From the NCBI RefSeq assembly GCF_003194625.1, contig NZ_QHKX01000002.1, positions 1-64,000 on the forward strand: a DNA stretch of 64,000 nt, written 5' to 3'. The translations under genes were made by a program, and so were the position numbers. Shown here piece by piece: positions 1-15,395 of this stretch. Under the pieces are notes generated by a model. The model saw only the letters and a list, made by a program, of their open reading frames with translations. It did no database searches and was not told the origin of the DNA. Origin of the DNA: Nocardioides solisilvae (GTDB taxonomy: Bacteria; Actinomycetota; Actinomycetes; Propionibacteriales; Nocardioidaceae). Position 1 is the stretch's first letter. Each line of letters opens with the position of its first letter.

Positions 1-173
1 GATCAATCGTCAGAAATTATTGTCAACCAAAGAAACCACCAACACGACAAACCACATCATGTTGACGGGGCATAACAAACTAATTCGTCGACTATGACAC
101 ACTGTTGAGTTCTCAAGTATCAGACGCACCCGACCGCAGTTCTCTCGAACCTTGTACCGGGACAACCTGTCCA
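1..173 (-). other. leader (5' external spacer) of an rRNA operon transcribed leftward out of the window
   Basis: This stretch is much more AT-rich than the rest of the window and has no credible gene. On the minus strand it carries the block CTTGAGAACTCAACAGTGTG (98-117), a hallmark of actinobacterial 16S leaders, followed by AT-rich spacer typical of the antitermination and RNase III processing region. The 16S gene itself would begin to the left of base 1 and is not visible. The assignment rests on leader resemblance and on the strong promoters just upstream. Confidence 0.75.
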
Positions 174-202
174 ACGTTAGTTGGCTGGTTCCGCTCCGTC
201 AA
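174..202 (-). promoter_or_regulatory. rRNA operon promoter, proximal
   Basis: Minus strand: -35 TTGACG (197-202), 17-bp spacer, -10 TAACGT (174-179). Near-consensus housekeeping sigma promoter placed just before the rRNA leader. Confidence 0.7.
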
Positions 203-295
203 GACGGGGTGGAACCGGGCGGCCGCCATGCGATGGTCTCCCCTGCTTCGGCCAAGAAGGCCAGTGGCGGGGCGCCTCTCGCGGCGACAGGTGAA

Positions 296-326
296 ACATT
301 AGCACTACTCCTGCGGATCGCGCCAA
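296..326 (-). promoter_or_regulatory. rRNA operon promoter, distal candidate
   Basis: Minus strand: TTGGCG (321-326), 19-bp spacer, then TGC TAATGT, an extended -10 (hexamer 296-301). The spacer is slightly long, but tandem promoters are usual for actinobacterial rRNA operons. Confidence 0.5.
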
Positions 327-368
327 CTCGGGGGGTACCTCCCGACGTTTCCGCAGGTCAGCGGCCTG

Positions 369-4397
<4,029 letters not shown>

Positions 4398-4401
<4 letters not shown>

Positions 4402-5336
4402 GGGCTGCGCTCCAGGAGCCAGGCCAGCACGGCCTTCTGGGCGTGCCGACGGTTCTCCGCCTCGTCCCAGACCACGCTGCGGGGGCCGTCGAGCACCTCC
4501 GCGCTGATCTCGCGGCCGCGGTAGGCCGGGAGGCAGTGCATGACGATCGCGTCGGCGTCCGCCAGCGCCACCAGGTCCTCGGTCACCGCGTACGGCGCCA
4601 GGGCCGCCGTGCGGTCGGCCGACTGCTCCTCGAAGCCCATCGAGACCCACGTGTCGGTGACGACGACGTCGACGCCGTCGACGGCCTCGCCGACGTCGGC
4701 CACGACGGTCGCGGAACCGCCGGTGCCGGACGCGAGGGCGCCGGCGCGCGCCACCACGTCGTCGGCGGGCTGGTAGCCGACCGGGGCCCCGACGCGGACG
4801 TGCATCCCCGCCATGGCGCCCGCCAGCAGCCAGGAGTGACCCATGTTGCAGGCCCCGTCGCCGACGAAGGCGACGCTCCGGCCCGCGAGCGACCCGGTGT
4901 GCTCGCGCACGGTGAGCAGGTCGGCCAGCAGCTGGCAGGGGTGGTAGTCGTCGGTGAGCGCGTTGACGACGGGGACGCCCGCGTGGCGCGCCATCTCCTC
5001 GAGCCGCTCCTGCGGGCCGGTCCGCCACACGACGGCCGCCGCCTGGCGGCCCAGCACCCGCGCGACGTCGGCGACGGACTCCCGCTCACCGATCCCGGCC
5101 AGCGCGCCGTCGACGACCATCGGGAAGCCGCCCAGCTCGGCGATGCCGGCCGAGAACGACGTCTGGGTGCGCAGCGTCGGCTTGTCGAAGACCATCGCGA
5201 CGGTCCGCGGGCCCTCGAGCGGACGACGGGAGAAGGGCTCGGCCTTGAGCGCGGCGGCCAGGTCGAGCACCTCGGCCTGCTCCGCGGGGGTCAGGTCGTC
5301 GTCGGCCAGCAGGTGCCGGACCCCGTCGGCGGTCAC
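4398..5336 (-). CDS. argF: ornithine carbamoyltransferase
   Basis: Makes citrulline from ornithine and carbamoyl phosphate. 312 aa. The ornithine-side motif [12 protein letters not shown] is intact, and [14 protein letters not shown] matches the family. The carbamoyl-phosphate loop, usually S-T-R-T-R, reads [10 protein letters not shown], so the first Ser of the motif is Thr and the second Thr is Leu; the RT pair is kept. GTG start at 5336 overlaps the argD stop; its own stop overlaps the argR start. Carbamoyl phosphate would come from carAB, also in this window. Confidence 0.96.
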
Positions 5337-6499
5337 CCGGCGGCCCCCGCCCGGACCAGCTCGGGCCAGGCCCCGGCGAGCTCGGCCACCTGCTCCTCGG
5401 TCAGCACCAGCGGCGGGACGAAGCGGAGCGTCGAGGGCCCCGTGGCGTTCAGCAGGAAGCCGGCCTCGCGGGCCGCGGCCACCACGGCGGGGGCGTGGTC
5501 GCCGGCCAGCTCGGCGGCGAGCATCAGCCCGGCGCCGCGCACCTCCACGACCTCGTCGGGGGCGGCCAGCTCGTCGGCGAGGCGCTTCCCGACCCGGCGG
5601 ACCTGGTCGAGCAGGCCGCTGCCGGCGAGGGTGTCGAGCACGGCCAGCGCCGCCGCGCACGCCACCGGGTTGCCGCCGAAGGTCGTCCCGTGGTTGCCGG
5701 GGGCGAAGAGGTCGGCCGCCGCGCCGGTCGCCAGGGTGGCGCCGATCGGGAGGCCGCCGCCGAGTCCCTTGGCCAGGGTGACGACGTCGGGCACCAGCCC
5801 GGGGACGGCCTGGTGGGCGAACCACTCCCCCGTCCGGCCGATCCCGGTCTGGACCTCGTCCAGCCAGAGCAGCGCCCCGCGCTCGGCGGTGATCCGCCGG
5901 GCGTCGGCGAGGTAGCCCGACGGCGGCACCCGGACGCCGGCCTCGCCCTGCAGGGGCTCGAGGACCACCGCGGCCGTGCGGTCGGTGACGGCGGCCGCCA
6001 GCGCCTCGGAGTCGCCGTACGGGACGAACGTGACGTCGCCCGGGAGCGGCTCGAAGGGGGCCCGGTAGGCCTCCTTGGAGGTCAGCGCGAGCGAGCCCAT
6101 CGTGCGCCCGTGGAAGCCGCCCTCGGCGGCGACCACGTGGGTCCGGCCGGTGAGCCGGCTCAGCTTGAACGCCGCCTCGTTGGCCTCCGCTCCCGAGTTG
6201 GAGAAGAAGACCTTCGTGCCGTGGCCCAGCAGCTCGGCGAGCCGCTCGGCGAGCCGCAGCTGGGGCTCGCTGGCGAAGAGGTTGGAGACGTGGCCGAGGG
6301 TCCGCAGCTGCCCGGTGACCGCCTCGACCACCGCCGGGTGGGCGTGGCCGAGCGAGTTCACGGCGATGCCGCCGAAGAGGTCGAGGTAGGCGTTGCCGTC
6401 GACGTCCCACACCCGCGCGCCCTCGCCCCGCGCCAGCTCGAGTCCGGGCGTGCCGAACGTGTTCATCAGCGAGGCGCTGTAACGGTCCTGCCAGGTCAC
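5333..6499 (-). CDS. argD: acetylornithine aminotransferase
   Basis: PLP-dependent class III aminotransferase, N-acetylglutamate semialdehyde to N-acetylornithine. 388 aa. Visible motifs: [31 protein letters not shown], and the PLP lysine in [18 protein letters not shown] start at 6499 overlaps the argB stop by GTGA, and the gene ends in a GTGA overlap with argF. Some ArgD proteins also act in lysine synthesis as DapC; nothing in the sequence settles that. Confidence 0.96.
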   Translation of the reverse strand: MTWQDRYSASLMNTFGTPGLELARGEGARVWDVDGNAYLDLFGGIAVNSLGHAHPAVVEAVTGQLRTLGHVSNLFASEPQLRLAERLAELLGHGTKVFFSNSGAEANEAAFKLSRLTGRTHVVAAEGGFHGRTMGSLALTSKEAYRAPFEPLPGDVTFVPYGDSEALAAAVTDRTAAVVLEPLQGEAGVRVPPSGYLADARRITAERGALLWLDEVQTGIGRTGEWFAHQAVPGLVPDVVTLAKGLGGGLPIGATLATGAAADLFAPGNHGTTFGGNPVACAAALAVLDTLAGSGLLDQVRRVGKRLADELAAPDEVVEVRGAGLMLAAELAGDHAPAVVAAAREAGFLLNATGPSTLRFVPPLVLTEEQVAELAGAWPELVRAGAAG

Positions 6500-7430
6500 G
6501 ACTTCTTCTCCCCTGCGCTCGAGTAGGCCTTGCGGAGCTTGGTCTCGACGCCCGGGAGCACCTGGGTGCCGACCCCCTCGTCGGTGAAGATCTCCAGCAG
6601 CACGGCGTGCGGCTGGCGACCGTCGACCACGGTGGCGCGGTGCACGCCGTTCTCGACCGCCACCAGGCACGCCTTCATCTTGGGGACCATCCCGCTGGCC
6701 AGGGACGGCATCAGCGCGGCGAGCGCCTCGGGGCCGATCTCCTGGATCACGTCGTCGCTGTCGGGCCAGTCGCGGTAGAGCCCCTCCACGTCGGTGAGCA
6801 CCAGCAGCTTCTCGGCCCCCAGGGCCACGGCCAGCGCGGCCGCGGCGGTGTCGGCGTTGACGTTGTGCACCTGGCCGTCGAGGTCGGGGGCGACCGAGGA
6901 GATGACGGGGATCCGCCCGGCCTCCACGAGGTCCTGCACGGCCTCGGGCCGCACCGACGCGACCTCGCCCACCAGGCCGAGGTCGACCTCCTCGCCGTCG
7001 ACGACGGTGTTGGTCGGCTCGGCGGTGAACAGGCCGGCGTCCTCGCCCGACAGCCCGACCGCGAGCGGACCGTGCTGGTTGATCAGCCCGACCAGCTCGC
7101 GCTGGACCTGCCCGACCAGCACCATCCGCACCACGTCCATGGCCTCCGGCGTGGTCACCCGCAGCCCGCCGCGGAACTCCGACTCGATGCCGAGCCGGTC
7201 GAGCATGGAGGAGATCTGGGGACCGCCGCCGTGCACCACGACCGGCTTGAAGCCGGCGAAGCGCAGGAAGGCGATGTCCTCGGCGAAGGCGACCTTGAGG
7301 GAGTCGTCGGTCATGGCGTTGCCGCCGTACTTCACCACGATCGTGCGGCCGTGGTAGCGCTTCAGCCACGGCAGCGCCTCCGCGAGGGTGGCGGCCTTGG
7401 CGGGGTCGGGGGCGTTCCTGCGGGTCTCGG

Positions 7431-7434
<4 letters not shown>
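6496..7434 (-). CDS. argB: N-acetylglutamate kinase
   Basis: Phosphorylates N-acetylglutamate, the usual arginine-inhibited control point. 312 aa, amino-acid kinase fold. VVKYGGNAM and [10 protein letters not shown] form the nucleotide- and substrate-binding glycine loops, and [15 protein letters not shown] and GMVPKMKAC are intact. The extended N-terminal helix (about residues 1-25) is the element that lets arginine-sensitive NAGKs form hexamers, so feedback inhibition is likely. ATG at 7434 overlaps the argJ stop. Confidence 0.97.
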
Positions 7435-10512
<3,078 letters not shown>

Positions 10513-10533
10513 GGACCGCCCGGGCCGGCACCC

Positions 10534-11415
10534 TCAGAGCAGGCAGGCGTTCCGGTAGTCCGAGACGTCCCCGAACGCGGACGGCGTGGGACCCGGGCAG
10601 AGGAACTGCCGGTAGCGCGTGTCCCCGTCGACGTAGAGCTTCAGCCAGCTGATGGTGCTCGCCGCGATCGGCGTGTTCTCCGTGTTGGGGGCGAAGTGGC
10701 TGGCGTTGTTGAGCTCCAGGTAGGCCTTGGCCGTGCTGCTCGGGATCGACTGGTAGAACGGGATCGAGTGCGAGGAGACGGGCGCGACGCTGTCGTTCTC
10801 CGCCCCGATCACCAGGCTTGGCGTGCGGATCTCGGGCCACGTCTTGTCGAGGTTCCACGGAGTGAGGCCGATGGTGGCCCGCAGCGACGGGCGGTCCTTG
10901 GCCGCCTCCAGCGTCCCGCCGCCACCCATCGAGTGGCCGATCACCGCGAGCCGGTCGGCGTCGACCCGCTGGCGCACGGTGGAGCTGCTGCGCTGGACGA
11001 CGTAGTCGAGGGCCGCGAGCAGCTGGTCGCCCCGCTGGCCCGGCTGGTCGTAGCGTGTCTGGGTGTTGAAGGTGATGACCACGAATCCCTGGGAGGCGAT
11101 CCGCGGCCCGAGCCAGGCGATGGTCGACTCCGAGGCGGTGTAGCCGGGCGAGACCGCCACCACGCCGTAGGTGCCCTGGCTGGTCGACGTGGGGTAGGTG
11201 ATCGTCGCCGAGCCGAACCCCGGGGTGGAGAGGTCGGAGACGGAGGTCGAGGCGACGGCGAAGGGACCACGGCGGGCCTCGATCGAGGACTGCGTCGGGT
11301 CCGGGCCGCGCTCGTAGGGGCTCGCCGCGACCGCCGGGCCGGAGGGCCCGACGAGGACGGAGAGACCGAGGAGGAGCGAGAGGACAGGTCCGACGAAGCG
11401 CTTGCGCTGTCTCAT
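10534..11415 (-). CDS. secreted polyester hydrolase, cutinase/PET-hydrolase-like alpha/beta hydrolase
   Basis: 293 aa, closely resembling Thermobifida cutinases throughout. Signal peptide 1-30 (basic start, hydrophobic core, cleavage after AVA), mature N-terminus ASPYERGPDP. Catalytic triad: Ser162 in GHSMGGGG, Asp208 in GAENDSVAP, His240 in NASHFAPN. Oxyanion residues Tyr92 (SPGYT) and Met163, substrate-platform Trp187 (LTPWNL), and a C-terminal Cys273/Cys291 pair for the family disulfide. ATG at 11415 has GGGAG 7 nt upstream. Likely acts outside the cell on polyesters, cutin or triglycerides. Activity on PET is inference from homology only. Confidence 0.9.
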   Translation of the reverse strand: MRQRKRFVGPVLSLLLGLSVLVGPSGPAVAASPYERGPDPTQSSIEARRGPFAVASTSVSDLSTPGFGSATITYPTSTSQGTYGVVAVSPGYTASESTIAWLGPRIASQGFVVITFNTQTRYDQPGQRGDQLLAALDYVVQRSSSTVRQRVDADRLAVIGHSMGGGGTLEAAKDRPSLRATIGLTPWNLDKTWPEIRTPSLVIGAENDSVAPVSSHSIPFYQSIPSSTAKAYLELNNASHFAPNTENTPIAASTISWLKLYVDGDTRYRQFLCPGPTPSAFGDVSDYRNACLL

Positions 11416-11471
11416 GGGATCTCCCGAGAAACAGGGGCGACGGTGCGCCCCGGGTGGATGTGACACCCGTC

Positions 11472-11477
11472 ACGCTA
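11472..11477 (-). promoter_or_regulatory. -10 box candidate for the polyester hydrolase
   Basis: Minus-strand TAGCGT about 56 nt before the ATG at 11415, giving a leader of about 50 nt. No convincing -35. Confidence 0.35.
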
Positions 11478-11520
11478 GGAACGGGCCCGTCCCCCCGCCA
11501 TGGGCGCAGCGCCCAGTCCT

Positions 11521-11570
11521 CCCGGGCCGGGTGCAGCGCCGCGGTGCGCGGCGCCCGGTCCCGGCCCGGG
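11521..11570. terminator. large nested hairpin after pheT
   Basis: Outer arms 11521-11531 and 11560-11570 are perfect 11-bp complements; inside them 11536-11543 and 11547-11554 form a perfect 8-bp GC stem with a 3-nt loop. It starts 11 bp after the pheT stop. There is no U-tract, as is common for actinobacterial terminators. Confidence 0.7.
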
Positions 11571-11581
11571 AGGGACGCGCG

Positions 11582-14089
11582 TCAGCGCTGGGCGGCGCCC
11601 GTCAGCTCGGCCGCGCGGGCCACCGCCGCCTCGCGGGCGGCGGCCGCCTCACCCTCCTTGAGGGTGCGGTCGGACGCCCGGAACCGCAGGGCGTAGGCCA
11701 GGGACTTGCGCCCCTCCCCGACCTGCTCCCCCGTGTAGACGTCGAAGAGCCGCACGGACTCGAGCAGCTCGCCAGCACCCTCGCGCAACGCCGCCTCGAC
11801 GCTCGCGGCGGGCACGCCGGCGTCGACGACCAGCGCGACGTCCTCCTTCGCGACCGGGTAGCCGGAGAACGCCGGGGCCGGACGCAGGTGGACCGCGTGC
11901 TCGACCAGCACGTCGAGGTCGAGCTCGGCCGCGACGCTGCCACGCGGCAGGCCGAGGGTGGCGCAGACCTTCGGGTGCAGCTCGCCCGCGTGCCCGACGA
12001 CCGTGCCGTCGTCGCCGGCCTCGACGGCCGCCAGGACGAGCTCCGCGCAGCGGCCGGGGTGCCAGGGCGCCCGCTCGGTCGCACGCGCGGCGAGCTCGAG
12101 GCCGACCGAGTCGGCGACGGCCCGCGCCGCGTCCACGGCGTCGGCCCAGGAGACGGGCCGGCCCTGCCCCCACCAGCCGGAGGCGTCGGCCTCGCCGACC
12201 GCCACGAGGCCGAGGCGGAGCGGCTGGCGCGGCAGCGCCTCCTCGAGGCTGCGCAGCTCGTCCTCGGTGGGACGGCGGTCGACCGGGAGGATCGGCGCCA
12301 CCCCGCCCGTCGGCAGCGTGACCGTCGCGGTCTCGAAGAGGCCGAACGACGCCGCGCCGAGCCCGACGTTGCGGGCGGCCGCCCGCAGCAGCCCCGGGAG
12401 CAGCGTCGTCGTCATGCACGGCGCCTCGGCGCTCAGCGGGTTCTCCAGCCGGAGCAGGGTGCGTCGCGGGTCGTCGCCGGGGATCCCGAGGGCGTCGAGG
12501 TCGGCGTCGCCCACGAACGGGAAGGTGACGACCTCGGTGTAGCCCTCGGCCGCCGCGGTGCGGGAGAACCGGCGCCGCAGCTGCTGCACGCGGGTCAGCC
12601 CGCGCCCCGCCGGGGGCACGGGGACCACCGAGGGCACCTTGTCGTAGCCGACGAGGCGGACGACCTCCTCGGTCGTGTCCTGGGGGTCGGTGAGGTCGGG
12701 TCGCCACGGCGGCGGCACCACGGAGAGCGTGCCGGTGCCCTCGCCCGAGACCTCGCAGCCGACGGCGCGCAGCATCTCGGCCGCGGTCTGCTCGGAGATC
12801 TCCATCCCCGAGACCCTCGCGGCCCGGTCGCCGGCGACGGTCAGGGTGGGCATCGGCGGCGGCGTGCCGACGACGGTGACGCCGGGGTCGGCCGCTCCAC
12901 CGCCGTGGGCGACCAGGAGCTCGACGACCCGGTCGGCCGCCGCCTCGCAGATGGTCGGGTCGACGCCCCGCTCGTTGCGCTTGCCCGCCTCGGAGGTGAT
13001 GCGGTGCCGCTTGCCGGTGCGGAACATCGAGACGGCGTCCCAGTGCGCCGCCTCGACGAGGATCGAGGTGGTGGTGGCGGACATCTCGGTGGTCTCCCCG
13101 CCCATCACCCCGCCCAGGCCGATGATCCCCGAGTCGTCGGTGACGACCAGGTCCTCCGGGGAGAGGACGCGCTGGGTGCCGTCCAGGGTGACCATCCGCT
13201 CGCCGGCGGCGGCCCGCCGGACGACGAGCGGCCCGCGCAGCTTGTCGGCGTCGTAGCCGTGGATCGGCCGACCGGTCTCGAGCATCACGTAGTTGGTGAC
13301 GTCGACGGCCAGCGAGATCGACCGCATGCCCGCCGCGGCGATCCGGTCGGCGATGAACGACGGCGTCGGGGCGGAGGGGTCGAACCCGGTGACCTTGCGA
13401 GCCACGAAGACCGGGCACCCGGTCGGGTCCTCGACGACGACCGGGTGGCCCGCGTCGTTGGCCGGCGGGGTGTCGCGCAGCGCGGGGTCGCGGAAGCCGG
13501 TGGCTCCCTCGACCGAGACCGCCACCTCGCGGGCGATGCCGCGCAGCGACAGGGCGTAGGCGCGGTCGGGGTTGACCTCGAGCTCGATGACCTCCTCGTC
13601 GAGCCCCAGCACGCCGCGCGCGTCCTGCCCGGGCTCGCCGGCGTCGGCGGGCAGCACGATGATCCCGTCGTGGTCCTCGCCCAGCCCCAGCTCCCGGGCC
13701 GAGCAGATCATCCCGGCGGAGAGGTGGCCGTAGGTCTTGCGGGCGGAGATCTCGAAGTTCCCGGGGAGGACGCCGCCGGGCAGGATCACCACGACCAGGT
13801 CGCCCGGCGCGAAGTTGTGGGCGCCGCAGACGATCCCCTGGGGCTCGCCCGTGCCGTTGGCATCGCCGACGTCGACGGTGCACCAGTTGATGGTCTTGCC
13901 GTTCTTCTGCGGCTCGGGCTCCATCGTGAGCACGCGACCCACCACCAGGGGACCGCTGATCTGCGCGCCGGGGCTCTCGACCGCCTCGAGCTTGAGCCCG
14001 GTCAGCGTGAGCCGCCGGGTGAGCTCCTCGGTGGTGACGTCGGCGGGGACGTCGACGTACTCCTTGATCCAGGAGAGGGGGGCCTTCAT
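11582..14089 (-). CDS. pheT: phenylalanine--tRNA ligase beta subunit
   Basis: Large subunit of the alpha2-beta2 enzyme that charges tRNA-Phe. 835 aa, full length. N-terminal signature MKAPLSWIKEYVDVP, then the OB-fold tRNA-binding domain (about 40-155), B3/B4 editing domain (about 210-400), B5 (about 405-480), the catalytic-like core, and a C-terminal FDX-ACB anticodon-binding domain (about 740-835, YPVAKEDVALVVD). Starts 12 bp after the pheS stop, so the two are co-transcribed and made in equal amounts. Confidence 0.97.
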   Translation of the reverse strand: MKAPLSWIKEYVDVPADVTTEELTRRLTLTGLKLEAVESPGAQISGPLVVGRVLTMEPEPQKNGKTINWCTVDVGDANGTGEPQGIVCGAHNFAPGDLVVVILPGGVLPGNFEISARKTYGHLSAGMICSARELGLGEDHDGIIVLPADAGEPGQDARGVLGLDEEVIELEVNPDRAYALSLRGIAREVAVSVEGATGFRDPALRDTPPANDAGHPVVVEDPTGCPVFVARKVTGFDPSAPTPSFIADRIAAAGMRSISLAVDVTNYVMLETGRPIHGYDADKLRGPLVVRRAAAGERMVTLDGTQRVLSPEDLVVTDDSGIIGLGGVMGGETTEMSATTTSILVEAAHWDAVSMFRTGKRHRITSEAGKRNERGVDPTICEAAADRVVELLVAHGGGAADPGVTVVGTPPPMPTLTVAGDRAARVSGMEISEQTAAEMLRAVGCEVSGEGTGTLSVVPPPWRPDLTDPQDTTEEVVRLVGYDKVPSVVPVPPAGRGLTRVQQLRRRFSRTAAAEGYTEVVTFPFVGDADLDALGIPGDDPRRTLLRLENPLSAEAPCMTTTLLPGLLRAAARNVGLGAASFGLFETATVTLPTGGVAPILPVDRRPTEDELRSLEEALPRQPLRLGLVAVGEADASGWWGQGRPVSWADAVDAARAVADSVGLELAARATERAPWHPGRCAELVLAAVEAGDDGTVVGHAGELHPKVCATLGLPRGSVAAELDLDVLVEHAVHLRPAPAFSGYPVAKEDVALVVDAGVPAASVEAALREGAGELLESVRLFDVYTGEQVGEGRKSLAYALRFRASDRTLKEGEAAAAREAAVARAAELTGAAQR

Positions 14090-14101
14090 CGTCTTCTCTC
14101 C

Positions 14102-15199
14102 TCAGATCTCGGTGCCGAAGGCGGAGCTGAACCGCACGTCGCCCTCGAAGAGCGGGCGCAGGTCCTCCAGCTCGTGGCGGAACATGAAGGACCGGTCGAT
14201 ACCCATCCCGAACGCGAAGCCGGAGTAGACCTCGGGGTCGACGCCGCAGGCCACGAGGACCCGGGGGTTGACCACCCCGCAGCCGCCCCACTCGATCCAG
14301 CCCTCGCCGCGGCAGGTCCGGCACTCCTCCGGGCGCACTCCCAGGCAGACGAAGCAGCGCAGGTCGACCTCGGCCGACGGCTCGGTGAAGGGGAAGTACG
14401 AGGGCCGGAACCGCGTACCGACGCCCTCGCCGAACATCCGGGCGGCGAAGTGGTCCAGTGCCCCCTTGAGGTGGGCCATCGAGATGCCCTCGTCGACGAC
14501 GAGCCCCTCGACCTGGTGGAACATCGGGCTGTGCGTGGCGTCGTACTCGTCGGTGCGGAAGACCCGCCCCGGGCAGGCGACGTAGATCGGCGGCGTGCGC
14601 GTGAGCATCGTCCGCGCCTGCACGGGCGAGGTCTGGGTGCGCAGCACGACGTGGTTCTCCGCCGGCTCGGTCCAGAAGGTGTCCTGCATCGTGCGGGCCG
14701 GGTGGTCGGGGCCCAGGTTGAGCGCGTCGAAGTTGAGCCACTCCGCCTCCACCAGCGGGCCCTCGGCGATCTCCCACCCCATCGCGGTGAAGATGTCGGC
14801 GATCAGCTCGGACTGCAGCGTGAGCGGGTGTCGCGAGCCGCGGCGGCGCCGGTCGGTCGGCAGGGTGACGTCGACCGTCTCGGTGACGAGCATCCCCTCC
14901 TCGTGCTCGGCCTCGAGCACCTCCTGCCGCTCGGCGAGCGCCCGCGCGACGGCGCCGCGCGCCTGTCCGACCCGCTGGCCGGCCTCCTTGCGCGCCTGCG
15001 GCGGGAGCGCCCCGATCTCGCGGTTGGCCAGCGCGAGCGGCGAGCGGTCGCCCGCGTGCTCGAGGCGGACCTGCTTGAGGGCGTCGAGGTCGGCCGCGGC
15101 GGCGACGGCGGCGAGGGCCGCCTCGCGCATCGCCTCGACCTCCTCGGCCTTGAGCGGGGTCACCTCGACGGGGTCGTAGTCGGTGTTGGGGCCGGACAT
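14102..15199 (-). CDS. pheS: phenylalanine--tRNA ligase alpha subunit
   Basis: Catalytic class II subunit. 365 aa. N-terminal coiled coil (about 20-110), then class II motifs: MGWEIAEGPLVEAEW, a motif 2 region around MFHQVEGLVVDEG, and motif 3 FGMGIDRSFMFRH. ATG at 15199 has AAGGGAG upstream. A -10 TAGACT at 15234-15239 gives a leader of about 30 nt, too short for a T-box or peptide attenuator. Confidence 0.97.
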   Translation of the reverse strand: MSGPNTDYDPVEVTPLKAEEVEAMREAALAAVAAAADLDALKQVRLEHAGDRSPLALANREIGALPPQARKEAGQRVGQARGAVARALAERQEVLEAEHEEGMLVTETVDVTLPTDRRRRGSRHPLTLQSELIADIFTAMGWEIAEGPLVEAEWLNFDALNLGPDHPARTMQDTFWTEPAENHVVLRTQTSPVQARTMLTRTPPIYVACPGRVFRTDEYDATHSPMFHQVEGLVVDEGISMAHLKGALDHFAARMFGEGVGTRFRPSYFPFTEPSAEVDLRCFVCLGVRPEECRTCRGEGWIEWGGCGVVNPRVLVACGVDPEVYSGFAFGMGIDRSFMFRHELEDLRPLFEGDVRFSSAFGTEI

Positions 15200-15233
15200 G
15201 GCTCCCTTTCCAGCGGCGGTCGGGACGCCGCAG

Positions 15234-15239
15234 AGTCTA
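15234..15239 (-). promoter_or_regulatory. pheST -10 box
   Basis: Minus-strand TAGACT, 34 nt before the pheS ATG. No clear -35. Confidence 0.45.
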
Positions 15240-15310
15240 GGGGTGGGTCTGGACGGGGCTGCTCCCCGGACCCGGCGCGCGAGCGGACGACGTGGCGCTC
15301 AGGCGCGCAC

Positions 15311-15340
15311 GGCCTCCGGACCCGCGACGGGTCCGGGGCC
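15311..15340. terminator. hairpin terminator after the sensor kinase fusion gene
   Basis: CCGGACCCG (15316-15324), loop CGA, CGGGTCCGG (15328-15336): a perfect 9-bp stem, extended by GGCC arms at 15311-15314 and 15337-15340 with one bulged T. It lies about 55 bp beyond the kinase stop codon. Confidence 0.7.
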
Positions 15341-15395
15341 GGTAAATCGACGGCTGGCTGGCACGGACCCAGCCTACGTCGACGAGGTCACCCCG

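Noticed and set aside
1-302. Small plus-strand ORFs at the left end
   Set aside because: Composition and motifs show an rRNA leader and promoters on the minus strand; the translated frames have no similarity to anything and no ribosome-binding site.
5333-7369. argD, argB, argJ, argF and argR as much longer proteins fused to upstream sequence
   Set aside because: The frames are open upstream only because of high GC; the extra residues are out-of-frame translations of the preceding gene. GTG/ATG starts overlapping the previous stop fit the families exactly.
15200-15395. T-box or leader peptide before pheST
   Set aside because: The predicted leader is only about 30 nt and has no Phe-codon run; the hairpin further up belongs to the kinase gene end.
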